64,000 nucleotides of DNA. Source: Paramecium pentaurelia. Taxonomy: Eukaryota; Ciliophora; Oligohymenophorea; Peniculida; Parameciidae. Shown in pieces: positions 1 through 12,669 of this stretch. The translations under genes were made by a program, and so were the position numbers. Within the stretch, counting starts at the first letter, position 1. Each line of letters begins with the position of its first letter. The DNA is taken from the NCBI GenBank assembly GCA_905183005.1, contig CAJJDO010000130.1, forward strand, positions 250,767 to 314,766. Direction: 5' to 3'. A model generated the notes under the pieces. The model was not told where the DNA came from. It searched no databases and was given only the letters and a program-made list of their open reading frames with translations.

Positions 1-865
1 TATTTTTTGGAATTCAATCTCTTTCATTTGTTTTTCTTCTGTCATTTATTCATCTTTTTCCATTTTAGATTTTGAATCTAAACTTGTAATCTCTGTTTTG
101 GATGGAATAGAATAATATGGGTTTTTAATGTTCAAAAATTTTTATCTCAAGTAGGAGTAAAAACGATTCTTAATCATATTTTCCTAATAATTTTGGTAAT
201 ATATTTACTGGCCTACCAACCAAAAGGTTTTAAATTTTAGTCCATTTAGATCCCATTTCTTAATAAGCTTCTAAGATAATTTGATCTTCTTTTTCAGAAA
301 ATGGTTCAAACTTGTTTTATGGATTAAGTTTATTAATATATCTCTCTCTAATTTATTTATTAGTCCTTTCAGGCAATTGTTGTGCAATTTTCCCCCAATT
401 TTATTTGTATTTATTAACTAATTATAATATAAGTTGATCTTCCTCTTCTGAGAAAGGTTTTCTTTTTTTTAACTAGACTTATTTAAATAATATTACAGAT
501 TATGGTTTGATTCGTTTCCATCTTTAGGTACATTAGGATGGATTTCTATTAACCATTTATGCGGCAATTCGAACCCAATTTGACCCATATTATTGTATAG
601 AACGTTTTAACAATTCATCCTCTTAAGCAGTCCAAGCTTTTCTGATTTTTTTATTTATGCAAATTTTTTTTCGCTTCTACATAGTTTTTTGTTTTAAGGA
701 TATCATCTCAGTTTAATTTAAAGAGATCTTTTTATTTTAACTTTCTGCCTTGATTATTTGTATCTTGTTGTCTTTATGATGGAGGCTTTTGTCTTTTCTC
801 TCAAATGTCTATTCAACAGTACTCTAGGAATGCATTAGGGATTTGGCACCTTCATATCTGTCCAT
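1..865 (-). CDS. Three-repeat MYB (3R-MYB type) protein, 3' end outside window
   Basis: Probable DNA-binding transcription factor of the R1R2R3 MYB class. The minus-strand frame starts at the ATG at 865 and runs out of the window. Three helix-turn-helix repeats follow one another. Repeat 1 contains WTAQEDELLKRSI and QCTQRW. Repeat 2 contains FSEEEDQLIL, then W, then RTNKQIRERY. Repeat 3 contains FSEKEDQIILEAY, then W, then GRPENMIKNRF. The spaced aromatic residues and the R-N-x-x-K-N-R-F/Y signature of repeat 3 are diagnostic. Two introns are inferred: 184-208 (25 nt, ending TAG, which restores the GRPENMIKNRF motif) and probably 473-496 (24 nt, in frame either way). The N-terminal ~85 residues before repeat 1 are basic and low complexity. 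It is divergent from a second MYB-like gene starting at 1707. The family call is firm; target genes are unknown. Confidence 0.85.
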
Positions 866-1706
866 TAGTTATTATTATAATAAAAACTTATAACTGTTGT
901 TATTTTAATATAATTATAATGTTATGTCATTGGGTATTAATGAGTTAAATGAGTGTAGGGTGTTTATTTATTATTGATTGTTCAGTTGGATTATTGAATA
1001 ATAATTCATATTGCTGATATTGTTATGATTATCATATTCATCTAAATATTATCATGTTATTAGGTTATATCAAAAATACAATGAATATCTAGTATAATCT
1101 GAGCAAACAATGAGTATCAATGGATCTTGTGGAAATTTTTGAGAGATGACAAAACATACAATAAAAAAAAAAATGACAAAAGTTAATTATAAAATTAATG
1201 AGGAATATTATATTTTTTTTTAAATCATTCTCTTGAGAGTATTAAAATATTTTTTAATTTTATTTAAAGAGTGAAAGAGTACAGACAATAAGATTCTAAT
1301 ATCTTTAAGAGTTAGGTACACATAATAGTTTTAAAAATTACAAATTATTAACAATTTAGCATAAGCTAATTATATATACAATATTATATTGTATCCAATT
1401 GTAAATTGAGGGTAAACTGATATTTTATATATAAGGAAGACAATTTCAACTTTAAATTTACTAAAAATGTGATAAATATTGAATGTTATCAATAAATTGA
1501 TCCTTTGTTAAAGAGAATTGATTTATCATTATTATATTTATTCATATTATTTTTGTTCTCCATAAATTTAAGAGATCTATTTATAAAGTTAGTTAAAATA
1601 ATTTTATATAAATATAATATATATATTTAAAATATAAAAATTATCATTATATAAATTTGCTAAGAAATTATTTAAAATCAACATCCCATAAAATGGAACA
1701 ATATTA
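866..1706. promoter_or_regulatory. Intergenic spacer between two divergent MYB genes
   Basis: 841 bp of extremely AT-rich DNA with no supported gene on either strand. Being the only space between two divergently oriented MYB genes, it must contain both promoters if both are expressed. I could not recognise a specific element. Confidence 0.4.
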
Positions 1707-2663
1707 ATGATAAATGATTTTTTAGATTTCTGCCATAAAAATGATGGTCGTTAAATTAACAAATTAGTTTCTTCACGAAAGAAATGGAAGGAAGTTGAAG
1801 ATGAATTATTACTTAAAGGCATAAGAAAATATGGAAATCAATGGAGTAAAATATAGGAAGAAGTACCAACTAAGGATTCAAAACAATGTTAAGCTAGATG
1901 GAAGATACTTAAAAATGTAATATGTGCTTAAAGATGTTTAAGAAAGAAGAAACTATGGATAGATTGGAAGCTTTGGGTGATTATTCAGAGATAGAAAATC
2001 AAAATCATAAGATAAAAAAGGTCAAAACATTACAGAGAGAAATACCTCGTAGATATAATCCACATTTTGATTATAATGAAGAATCATCTAGTGAATCCAT
2101 GCATCTATAATAATTCTAAAACGCTTTGATTAAGTAACCTAATTAGTTGTCATTATTATAATAACAACATAAAAAAGAGTAAATCCAGAAGTAGGCCTAA
2201 AGTTAATATTAAAATGTGTGGAATGCTATGGATGATAAAATGTTATGGGCAGCCTTTAAAATATATAAAGGAGTTTGGAAACAAATAACATCTCGATTTT
2301 AAGAGAAAAACCCATAGAGTTGCATGGAGAGATATTAATATGTTAGTTTATAAATTATTAATGTAGTTACTTTAATAAAAAAGAATGAAATTGTAAGAAG
2401 ATGGATCATCTGTAGATATTATTTCATCTATAACTGAAGATAGTTCCAAATTAGGTTCAGAGTAATTCGATATATCTATAAGTGAAGGTGCATTTTCTAC
2501 TGATTTGTAACAAACTGAATATAAGATAATTTCCATTGGAGTTTTTACAGTTTAATAGTGTCATACAAATATTGAAAGAATTCTTAAATCATTTTCCAAT
2601 CATAATTTAGATACATTACCTGGAATACGTGAGTCAATTGTAAAACTCATAATAACAGATTGA
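1707..2663 (+). CDS. MYB/SANT-like protein with two repeats
   Basis: Probable DNA- or chromatin-binding protein. Two MYB-like repeats are visible. The first (about residues 25-70) reads KKWKEVEDELLLKGIRKYG, then W, then KQCQARWKIL. The second (genomic about 2210-2341) reads VWNAMDDKMLWAAFKIY, then W, then QSCMERYQY. Between them lies a Gln-rich linker. The start is the ATG at 1707; the stop is the TGA at 2661-2663. Two introns are needed: 1917-1942 (26 nt, ending AAG rather than TAG) and 2342-2366 (25 nt, starting GTTAG, ending GTAG). Both restore frame around conserved residues. A third of the coding region, 1922-2110, is the only part visible in the standard code. The C-terminal ~80 residues match no domain I know. 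The gene converges on eEF1B-gamma with an 18 bp gap between stops. The AAG acceptor is the weakest part of the model. Confidence 0.75.
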
Positions 2664-2681
2664 TTATTTTTAATATATATC

Positions 2682-4045
2682 TCATCTGAAATACATTAAA
2701 CTTCTGGCCTTTAAACCTTCAACTTCTGAAACATCCTCTTCTTATTTAACCCAATAATCAACAAACAATTATTTTTAGGCAGCATTATTAACATCAACTT
2801 TAATGAATTCATGATAATCATAAGCAATATGATCTTTCTAATTTTTATATATTATTTATTATTTACCCATTCTTTTGGAACTTCAGTTCCTCTCCAAAGC
2901 CATGCTCCTCTTAATTAAAGATTTGGTTCATCACCATATACTCCATGAATGGCAAATGCATACTTTCTGAAATTTTAATCTAATCTTTAATTAATAAATC
3001 CCTTCATTAAATTGTTAGTTAGAATCAATTACTTTCCTTCATTTTCTGATTTATTATATCTAACCAACCATAAAGACCATCCATTCAAATCAATTGTTGC
3101 AAAAAGAGTTTCAATATTTTTTTAAATATCTTTTTCTGCAAAGAAAATTCTCTTATAATCATCAATATTAAAAGTTGAAGGTGGTAATAAATCAAGTGGA
3201 TTTGCTTCTTTCTTTTTAGGTGCCTCATCATCCTCTTCTTATTTAGGTTATTCTTTCTATTTTGGTTATTCTTTTTATTTAGGTTATTCTTTTTGTTCTT
3301 TTTATTTTGGTTATTCCTATTTCTTCTCCTTCTTTTCCTTTTTCTCCTCTGTTACTTCACTCACTATAAATGAAGTCTTTGGGAATCTTGGTCTACCGAA
3401 TTCCTTTTTGATATATAATAATATAATTACTGCTTTCCATTCAGGAAGTGAATTAATTTCATTCAACCATTTTAATACATTCTAGTATTTATTTCTTTAT
3501 GGTTCTCCAAACAAAAGAGTGAATGCAAATGTAACAACTTATGCCAATGCTATATCAGCAACTGTTAATGAATCTCCAGTTATATATTTAGATTTTCCTA
3601 ATTAAGTATTTACAATAGTTAATGTATGATTAATTTAAACTAAAGATGTCTTATATTATTCAGGTAACACTGGAATATGACCCAATACTTATATAGCAGC
3701 TGCTACAACATCTGTTTCTAATTCATTTGTTGTCACATCTAACCATTAATCAACTAAACCCTATTAATAGAGTGTTTTTCTAGATATAATTATATTTAGA
3801 TACCCATATAAACCTTATGAATGTCTAGCAATGTGTCTAAGAATAGCATTGCTTTCAAAAAGATTACCCTCTTATGTTTCTAAGACTGGCACCTTTCCAA
3901 ATGGAAATTTGTTTTAGAATACTTAGAAATTCTTCTCACTCAATTATGTATCAACAAATTCCAATTACAAATTAGCCAATTTAGCTGCTACTAATATTTT
4001 ATGTGTTCTTCCTTAACCAGATGGTGAATGTAATTTTATAGACAT
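2682..4045 (-). CDS. EEF1G: Translation elongation factor eEF1B gamma subunit
   Basis: Structural subunit of the eEF1B guanine-exchange complex, which recharges eEF1A with GTP in the cytosol. The protein is 436 aa, the usual family size. An N-terminal glutathione-transferase-like domain (about 1-210, with FPFGKVPVLET and the SNAILRHIAR helix) is followed by a Lys/Glu/Gln-rich linker. The conserved EF1G C-terminal domain (about 275-436) follows, with HGVYGDEPNLQLRGAWLWRG and the FVDYWVK end. The start MSIKLHSPSGQGRTHK fits the family. Introns lie at 2838-2866 (29 nt) and 3780-3803 (24 nt), both ending TAG; after splicing the length is exactly 437 codons. It lies 70 bp downstream of the TMEM135-like gene on the same strand and 18 bp tail-to-tail from the MYB gene. 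Confidence 0.95.
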
Positions 4046-4115
4046 GAATTAAAGATTTAATTTAATTTTACTTTTTTAAACATCACATTCATTAATATAT
4101 TTATTACAAATAAAA

Positions 4116-4853
4116 TCAATTCTTCCCCCAAAATTTACTAAACATTCCTCTATATGTTGTTTTTAAAGCCTTTGACTAATCTAATTACTATATATTTTAC
4201 ATCATGTTAATAATAATAATGAATTATTGCTAATATCATTGCAAATACAAAAACATCTCCTTTAGGAATATTTTTTATCCAACCCTTTCTCTTCAATAGA
4301 TTCAAAATAGTTTCAAAATAACGAGGTACTATACTCAACATTATTTCTTAAGCTCTTTTAATATATCAACACTTTCTTACCTACTTTTTGATTCTAATAA
4401 CAAAGAAAAAGCTCCTATAAAACCACCAGATATTGGTATTAATGGATCAACAGTATTACGAAATCTTACTTATTTACACCAATTATATCTCATAGCTTAC
4501 ACCATTAAAGTTAAAAATAACACACTCTTTATATATGAAAATAATGATCTAATTGTTGTACTAATTGGACTTAAAAAGTTTAAGAAAATTATACTTTTTG
4601 AAAAAAGCTTTTCTCTTATAAATCAGGAAAGGCAACAAATGAACAGGTAAATAGACTTTTGCATTCTAAGAGAATAAGATCGGAAACCTTGTTATAATAA
4701 GTAATAATACATGTGAAGTATTTGGGTTTCACATGTAAATCCTGGATGAAAATACTCACATTTATAAGGTAATCCTCAATCTAAAAACATGTTGAATTTA
4801 CCTTAAATATAATTAAGTTGTTCCTCAACAGGAAAAGAGTAAATATCATTCAT
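4116..4853 (-). CDS. TMEM135-like multi-pass membrane protein, with two in-frame TGAs
   Basis: Resembles TMEM135, a peroxisome/mitochondria-associated membrane protein of the Tim17-like group. The match includes a Cys-x3-His-Pro-x3-Cys segment (CEYFHPGFTC), a G-x-R-S-x-S-L-R-M stretch after it, SGGFIGAFSLLLESKSR, and a GDVFVFAMILAIIHYYY helix. The deduced protein is about 220 aa, roughly half the length of the animal protein. Safe introns are 4176-4200 (25 nt, TAG) and 4355-4380 (26 nt, AAG). Two TGAs interrupt the frame, at 4776-4778 and 4623-4625. Each can be removed by an intron of length divisible by three (27 nt at 4775-4801; 24 nt just around 4623), but only with a GAG acceptor. Either acceptor use is unusual, or this is a young pseudogene with TGG-to-TGA changes. 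The family call is fairly sure; intactness is not. Confidence 0.55.
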
Positions 4854-4893
4854 ATTTTGTATAAAATTAAAATAATCATAATGATTTAATTAT

Positions 4894-5137
4894 TCATTAA
4901 ATTGTTTGTAATAATGCATCATAATAGTAATTTATTAAATTGCAAAACCTCAATATTTTCTCATCTAAGAAATTTTCACTTTCTTATTCATTTAATTATT
5001 TACCAATAAAACTCAAGGCTTCTTTCTTGAATTTATTGTTACCAGTAAAATTCTTCAATCTTTAAATGACCAAAATTTAGTTTCAATGTTAGCACTTCTG
5101 ATGATATGTAGTATGATATTTCAGTTTTTATTTACAT
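4894..5137 (-). CDS. Small hypothetical protein
   Basis: Minus-strand frame from the ATG at 5137 to the TGA at 4896-4894. It needs one 25-nt intron ending AAAG to join the two halves, giving about 72 residues. The second half has a plausible protein texture (FLDEKILRFCNLINYYYDALL). No domain is recognisable. In DNA this AT-rich, with only one stop codon, open frames of 60-80 codons are not rare by chance, so this may be a spurious ORF or an upstream remnant of the TMEM135-like gene, whose start lies about 40 bp downstream. Confidence 0.3.
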
Positions 5138-5441
5138 TGTAATATTCTGATTCCTTGCTTCTTTAGTTGAGAATATGATATTAAAATATGTTACTTAATC
5201 CAATACTTCTTACGTTAATTAAGGAATATTCAGGATTTGTTAAGAATAAAAAATTATTAAGTTTTAGACAATGCTTTCATTTTAACAATAACCAATCACT
5301 TTTATTAGATTGATATCATAATATTATTCAAACTTATCTTCATGTGTTTTTATAAAGTATTATTTATTTATATATCATGATTGATACTTTATTTATAATA
5401 TTTATTTTAAGCGAAAATGCTTAAATATATATATATTTATA

Positions 5442-7454
5442 TCATTCTTCATTTTTAGGATCATCATGTTTTTTATAATATTCATTGACTTGATGATCTT
5501 GTTTATTTTCTAATTCTAATGGACCAATGTCATCAATAAGAACTTCTTCATTTTAAATAATTTATGCAACTATTCCTTAGAATTATGAAATACCTTATTC
5601 TGGTTTTGTTTGTGGATCAGAAATGATTTCTTCTATTTATTCATCTATTAATTCTTATTCTTCTGCACTTGATTTATGTCTTATAATTAAATAGAATAAT
5701 ATACTTAGATTCTAAATTATCTATTTTGTTTTCTTTTAATTGGATCTATTTTAATTCTTCTAATTGTTATAATCGTCCTTCCTCATTGCAATCATAGAAT
5801 TTTTCTTCTTATTCTTCTTATTCTTCTTATTCTTATCCATCAATTTCATTTTCTTTATTATTATCATCTTCAGGGATATCTTCTTCTTCTACTTCTTCTT
5901 CTTTATCATCATTTTCTTTTGGTTATTCAATTGTAATTGATTCCTATATAAATTATGGCATCTATCTTGGTTTTGGATCAACGCCACATAATAATGATTT
6001 TTCTACTGAATTAATTTTATTAAGAGTATCATTAACATATTGATCCCAAACTTAACTTGTGTAATGATTATCCACTAATAAATTAGATACTTTTGTTAAT
6101 ATTCCTTAATATCCTGGTTTAATAGTATTCATAAGAGATCCAACTTCTTTTTTCTCATTTTTATTATATTGAATAATGATTTAGGCCAAGTAGTCTGATA
6201 TTGATTTATACATCTAAGGTAGTTTCTAAAATATAAAGATAACTATCTTATCAAACCAAATTAGTGCTTGATTATTGAATTCATGTGTTAATATTACATT
6301 TGTAATAACTTAAAAGGATTGATTATTTATCAATTCATTTAATATCTCTTCTTTCTCACTTAGTAATAGTAAATAAAAGATTTAAAGTAATGTGAGTTTA
6401 TTAGAGGATAATGGAGTGATAATTTAACCATAAGTAGTTAGATGAGGTATAGCATATAAATTAGAATTGGTAAATGCATTAGGGAGATGTTTAGCTACAT
6501 CCATAAAGTATAGAAAGTAATCTGTTTTGCCTGAATTATTAATATATTACAATAGATTGGATACTAATTCATAGGCTGCAGTTCTCTGACTTTAGTACTA
6601 TAATAATAATAAATTTATATTTACACAAATGGTGAGAAAGTAATATGGATTCAATAGACATTTAATTAATTCTTCTTAATCTGGATTGATTTAACTTTTT
6701 ATTACATTATTGATAATAAGTAAGCAATTTTCAAAAACCTATTATAATTAATAAATATATATATGTACCTCTGTTTCATAATAGCGATGCTATGAGATCT
6801 TCATAACTCTCAGTAATATGGATTTCTGTTTTTCAAGTAACTGATTTTCATCATTGGGATCTGGTATGATAATTTTTTCAATTATTTCTGCAATATGGGG
6901 TATGTCAATATGTTTAAGTAGATTAGAGATATCTTTTTCATTTAAATATTACAACATCTTAATTTATATTGAATGCAATACTTTGAAATGTTTCTTTCTT
7001 AATAAAGTGAGGATAACTTTAGAGAAGTAACCTGCTTATGTTATGTTGAGAATATCCTCATTTAGTAATGAAAATAGTCTATTCAAATGATGGAGATTAT
7101 GCTCTTCAAAAAGGAAATCTTAAAAGAAATCATTTTCTTTACTCAAGATCTCACTTGCTAAAAAGGGATATCTAGTTTATTCTTGAATAAACTCATACTT
7201 ATATTATATTCTTTAATAATTAGTTTCATCTCCAACTTCAATAATGTATTCAATGAGTGTCTCTAAATGCTCTGGATGGTCCTTGACGCTATGAATCATG
7301 TCCATGATTACTAATTAAGCAATTTGTATTGTTATTAAGGCATCGAAAGATCTTACAACAGCAACGATTCATCCAATATTAATTTGATGTCTCTCTTCTC
7401 CTCAATGAATTCATCCATCCGTGAATTCATAAAGTTAAACATTCTGAAAATCAT
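5442..7454 (-). CDS. SAPS-domain protein (PP6/Sit4 phosphatase regulatory subunit)
   Basis: Likely regulatory subunit of a PP6/Sit4-type protein phosphatase. The N-terminus MIFRMFNFMNSRMDEF corresponds to the MFWRF start of SAPS proteins. It is followed by LILDESLLLQDL (family LLDEEDVLQE), HPEHLETLIEYI, RYPFLASEILSKEN and the AGYFSKVILTLL signature. The rest is helical-repeat-like, and the last ~170 residues are acidic with a Glu/Gln microsatellite (5805-5835 codes repeated E-E-Q). The spliced length is 645 codons using three introns: 5680-5704 (25 nt, ends AAG), 6739-6768 (30 nt, TAG) and 7289-7311 (23 nt, TAG). The upstream ATG at 7454 is chosen over 7442 because both are in frame and the longer form better matches the family start. 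PP4R3/SMEK was considered, but the N-terminal motifs fit SAPS better. Confidence 0.8.
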
Positions 7455-7734
7455 GATTAAATTAAATTAATATTTTTAATGTAAAATACCTCTCTCATTA
7501 TTCCCTAATAACAAAAAAGTAATCAAATTAACTTAACCTTTCAACACTTTCTAATTAATAAATCCCAAATTGTAATTAACCTATTTTTAATTTTTAATTC
7601 TACCAAACAATCACTTTATTTCTTACTTTACATCTCTACATTCAAATATCTATCAACTAATAAACAAAGATAATATAAATAGATCCTATAGATTAACATG
7701 TCAATTCATTTCTAAAAAAATAATCATTCTAATT

Positions 7735-7977
7735 TCATTAACTTTATCTCATTAAGTGGAAACTTTAACTACAAATTTTGTTGTTACTCATTTTCTATAT
7801 GTGTTGAACTAGTTCTTTCTTATTTATTTCAAGTCTAGCATAAATATTCAGATTTGATATTTTATCTATTCTAATAAAACTGATATCCAAATCTAAACAA
7901 ATATATTTTAAGTCTCCTTTTAATTTTCGTTTAATATTTAAACATAAAAATTAAGCATTGCCAAATAAAAAATACAT
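7735..7977 (-). CDS. Small hypothetical ORF
   Basis: An uninterrupted 80-codon frame from the ATG at 7977 to the TGA at 7737-7735, with no intron needed. The N-terminus is hydrophobic (MYFLFGNAQFLCLNI), followed by a mixed charged segment (LKGDLKYICLDLDISFIRI) that reads more like protein than random AT-rich DNA. No family is recognised. It sits alone between the SAPS gene and the giant membrane-protein gene. Chance ORFs of this length do occur in such DNA, so expression evidence would be needed to accept it. The rest of 7455-8494 holds nothing I can support. Confidence 0.3.
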
Positions 7978-8494
7978 ATAATTTATTGAGTTTTCCACTT
8001 ATTTATATAGTTCCATTAAATGAATTTTATTTTCTCTTATTTTCCTACTATTCAATCTGTATTAAAATATCACTGAAAGATTCAGGTATGTTAAAACTAA
8101 TTTGTCATAAATATATCATAGGCATTTTTAATAGATCTAAATATATACTATATAATTTTCTAAATAAATATGCTTTAATCCCTTTTTAATTATCTTAATA
8201 ATACCTTAATGAATAGAAAATATTTTTGATAATATTTATTTTTATTAAATACTCTTAATAAGTTCATATAGTAATTAATTTTTGTTATTGATTTTATTAA
8301 GTTTGAAAATAAGAAATTATATTGATTACTTTGAAAAATTCTGCAAAATAAAATTTGAATTAATAACATTTTTTTATATTCTATATTTAATTTAATATAG
8401 ATTAAATTCTCTTTTTATAATAATAATAACTGCACAACATGGAATTTTTTTGATTTTTAAATATCTAAATCAAACGATCAATAAATAATAAATT

Positions 8495-11400
8495 ATGTTC
8501 TTTGTCCTTTTGATATCATATTCTATTGCATTGTCATGCACAATGTTTGATGGGGATTATTTGAAATTAGTTGCACACAACAATGAATATTTATATTATC
8601 CAATAACTAATGCTTTCAAAGATTGGAGAGATTTTGCTAAATATGAATTGATTGATCATAATAACAAAATTTAATTAATTCAACCAATTCAATTGTTGAA
8701 TAGTGAGATAATTGATGAAACACATGGTATATTCTTTAATATAATTATAGAGGATTATAAGATTATTAAATTTGATGGAGTTTAAAGGAGAGAGAGATAC
8801 TGGTTAAACTAATATGCCATATTGAGAATTATTAATAATTAATATCAATTGATATATAATTTTTAATAATGGCATAGTAATCAGGACAGAATGCCAAAAT
8901 TTGATAAATCTATAGATATAGGTTCCACTGATTAGATTAAATGCTTTGATTTTGTTTGGATAAACAGTAAATCTCTCATAATAGATTGCATGGAAATAAT
9001 CAATGAACAAGAAATAAATTATTTTTATATTATTCAAATTGGAGATTAGATCTTAAAGACAAAAATAGAAAATACTTATCCTTACTCTAGAAACTAAGAA
9101 AGAAATATATATATATAGAGTAAGTACTTATATAGAGTTACAAAGAAGAATTAATATAATAATGAAAATTAAGTGGAAATATTTGAATACAACTCTTAAA
9201 CTCTTGAATTGACTTTATTTACAATAATAAATAGTTAATTTTTTGTAGATAATAATTTTACCTAAGATTATGAAGATTATGAAAACTTTTAAATTTTAGA
9301 TTTCAAATATAGTGATACATATTAATTTAGTTTCTTAGATGATTTACAAAATATCATATATCTATCATATTATTCAGATGAATGGACATTAACAAGAGAT
9401 TAGACTAAATACAAAATTCATTCTTATGATATTGATTTCAAATCTAAAATATACATAGGTATTGGAGATTCCTTTTTCTATAATTCAAAATATCCAAGTT
9501 CTTAACTTATTTTAACCTTTGATACTAGCAATTACACTCCATATATGATGGATAATTATTGTAATCTAGTTTCCTCTGAATCCATAATATAAATAGTAGC
9601 TAATGAAATTTCATTTACTAAATTAGGTGATTTCTCAAAAGTTTTAATTGATTAAAAAAATAATGAAATATTCTCAATCTAAGGTAATAGAATTTTAAGG
9701 TTCTTTAATCATTATAGTGTTAACTTACTCTATCATCCTGTTGATAATGATGATTATAAGATATACTAAGCATAAGTAAATTATAAAGGTTGTACTTTGA
9801 ATATTGAATATTAAACTATAGCATCAGATAGTTAAGAATTGATTTAAATAAGAAAAGATGAATTTATGTTTTGGTCTCCATTCTTTGCTTCATCAATTTC
9901 TTAAATTAATTATTTTAATCTTTTAGTTTAAGGACCAAATATTAGTATTGCTATATTAAATGAGTAAGAAAAGATCTCAGATCATTATTATTAAACCCAA
10001 CCTCAAAAACAAATTACTGTAGATAATTAACCTGAATCAAATTATGTTTATTTAGAAATTATTGAATATACTAGAATTAATACTTTTTAATTGATGATTA
10101 TATCTTAAAATGATCAATTAAAACTAACTTTGAAGATATGTGTATATATAGATTTTAAATTTGAATGTTCAAAAGTTGAAGAAACTTAATTAGATTTTTA
10201 ATTAACAAAATAAAATACTGCAATCTCATGTTTTATGGATTTTGTTGAAATAGTAACATTGATATCATCAGAAAAATTATCATACATCTCTTTCCATTAA
10301 CCTGGTTATTTTTCAACCTAAGTCTTTCCTTTAGATAAAGAATAAGAAATTGATACCATAGCATATTTTACATATATATTAGTGTTATCTTCATCAAAAT
10401 AATAAGTTGTATATGTATACTCTCTTATTTAAGAAATGATATTACTGTATTAATTTTCATCCTAAGATTATGTATTTATTAAGCCAAATTAATTATTCAA
10501 TTAATAGTAGGATATATAAACGTTTATTCATTAACTTTTTATATTTAATAAATAAGATCAATTATTAATAATTATGTATTTAGACTTCAGCCTACATTAT
10601 GTTGTCAATTAAATTTAATTAAATGAAGTTTAAAATATTAAAGTCTAAATCTCAAAAAATCGATTTGTTGTTGTTTAGGAAAAGAAAGATAATAATTATG
10701 AAATTTTAATTTATAATATGGAAAATAAATGCAATATAGTTCTGGAGAAGACTCTTCCCTTATATTCATATGTTATTGATAATTTAGATAATATTTCATT
10801 GAGCTTATATCTAGATGCTCTATATGTGAAAAGTTAAAATAAATTGTTGATATATTTACTTAATAATCCAAGTCATAATTCTTTATTTAAAGAAATTATT
10901 ATTGATAAAGATGTTAAAGATATTTTTGGTATTAGAAATTATTTAGTGTTTATTTAAAAACAAGAACTAATCATTTATTATATATAAACCTAACTTGCAT
11001 TTGGTTATAATATTAATATGAACAATGATATTTTTATTTAATTGAATCAAACTCAAGTATAATTTACAAATAATAAAAGTTAATTTAATTTAAGTTAGAA
11101 ATTTAAATATGTTAATATGAATACTTAAATTGAACTTTATAATGAGAAACTCTAAATAGTGACTAAACTTAAAGATGAGAAGCATAATAATATGATTCAA
11201 GATATGGGATCTAATTGGTACTCAGGATAAGTTATTAAATTCTAATCATTAAATATTAATAATCTTAATGACATAAAGATTATTTAACCTATTAATGAGA
11301 CTTAACATTTATTTTTTAATGTTTCTAGATCAGTTAAGGAGTTTGATGAAACTAAATTGTTTGTTCTTTCTGATTATACATACAGTTTGATAGAAAAAAC

Positions 11401-12612
11401 TAATGGAAAACTTGTTAAAGAATTTAAATTTTTAGATGAAAATTACTAATGCAAATCAATTTTATATGCATAGAATTAAAATTATATAGTCTCTTGTAGT
11501 TAAGGAACAAAAGAAATAATATTTGGGATCAGTTGCAAAAATCAAGTATGTGAAAGTAGTAAAGGTCTTTCAATAAGTAGTTCTTTGAGAAAAGCATATA
11601 TATTTGAAAAGACTCTTTTTTGTATAGGATAAAGTTTTCTATATGTTTATGGGATTAAAGAATCAATATTAGAAATTGAGAAGGCTAAATTTATTGGTGA
11701 AATATAGTTTGATCCAGATTATTATTCAAATACAATTATCATGATTAAATCCAATCATTATAATCTATACTCATTTAATTTCTAAGGATAATTATTAATA
11801 AAAGAATTAAAGATTTTAGATGATTAATTGATTTAATTTAATAAATTAGTTATTGATGTTAAAGAATATTTAAATAAAGAATATTATATGGATAATTAGT
11901 TAGTTGAAATTTAAGTATTATCAACTAATTTAGAAGATGAGCTATTTTAAGGGAAATTCTTGTTTTTTGCAAAATAAGGTGCTCATTTTGGAATGAATTA
12001 TAATTTTACTTGTAATGATTCAGGATGTTAACTCAAAAATCAAGAAGTGTTTTCAGTTATATAAGGATATGAAGATTTTATATTATTTGAGAAATATATT
12101 CCAACTATATAATTGTAAAATGATTTACTATTAATCTTATATTAAGATTGGAGAAGCAGTTCAAAATTTTTGGCAGCTTATCGTCTTCCATAAAATTATT
12201 CGAAAAACTTTCCTATATAATTCTTTGGAGCTATTGAATTTACTAATCAATTTTATAGAATAGAAAAGTAATTGATATCTTATAAATTAAATAATAAGGT
12301 AAATTATAATTATTATAAATTTAATAGGAATATTTATTGTTTAATAATTATAACTATAGTATATTGACAATGTATGAAGTTACTCAATCACCAAAGATAG
12401 TTTATAATGGAATCATTAAATCAGACGTTTAATATATTTAAGTTAAGAACCATTTCAAAAATGCAATTTTGATGCTTAATATTGATGTTGAGAAAACAGA
12501 GAAATCTTATTTATGGCTATGGATCTTGTTGGGTGTTGTTGGAGGTTTGTTTTGTATTGGGGCTGGATTTTATTTGTATAAGAAGAAAAAAAAGGAAGAT
12601 ACATTAATTTGA
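8495..12612 (+). CDS. Giant secretory-pathway type I membrane protein, family unknown
   Basis: A 1362-residue protein encoded almost entirely in one exon, with a single 29-nt intron at 12299-12327 (ends TAG). It begins with a signal peptide (MFFVLLISYSIALSCTMFD) and ends with one transmembrane helix (about WLWILLGVVGGLFCIGAGFY) and a short lysine-rich cytoplasmic tail (KKKKKEDTLI). The whole ~1310-residue ectodomain is therefore predicted lumenal or extracellular. It carries scattered Asn-x-Ser/Thr sites and few cysteines. The alternating short hydrophobic strands suggest a beta-rich fold, possibly propeller-like, but I see no diagnostic repeat. It converges on the PKG gene with a 57 bp gap. 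It looks like a ciliate-specific surface or vesicle protein, which is an inference from architecture only. Confidence 0.8.
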
Positions 12613-12669
12613 GATATAATATGTTTAATAATAAGAAAAGATTTATAATTATAAATGAGCAGGTATATT

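Noticed and set aside
1922..2110. A separate 62-residue gene in the standard code.
   Set aside because: It is an internal piece of the two-repeat MYB-like gene, flanked by TAA/TAG read as Gln.
5800..5840. TTC/TTA tandem repeat as a microsatellite or regulatory repeat.
   Set aside because: It is in frame inside the SAPS gene and codes an acidic Glu/Gln tract.
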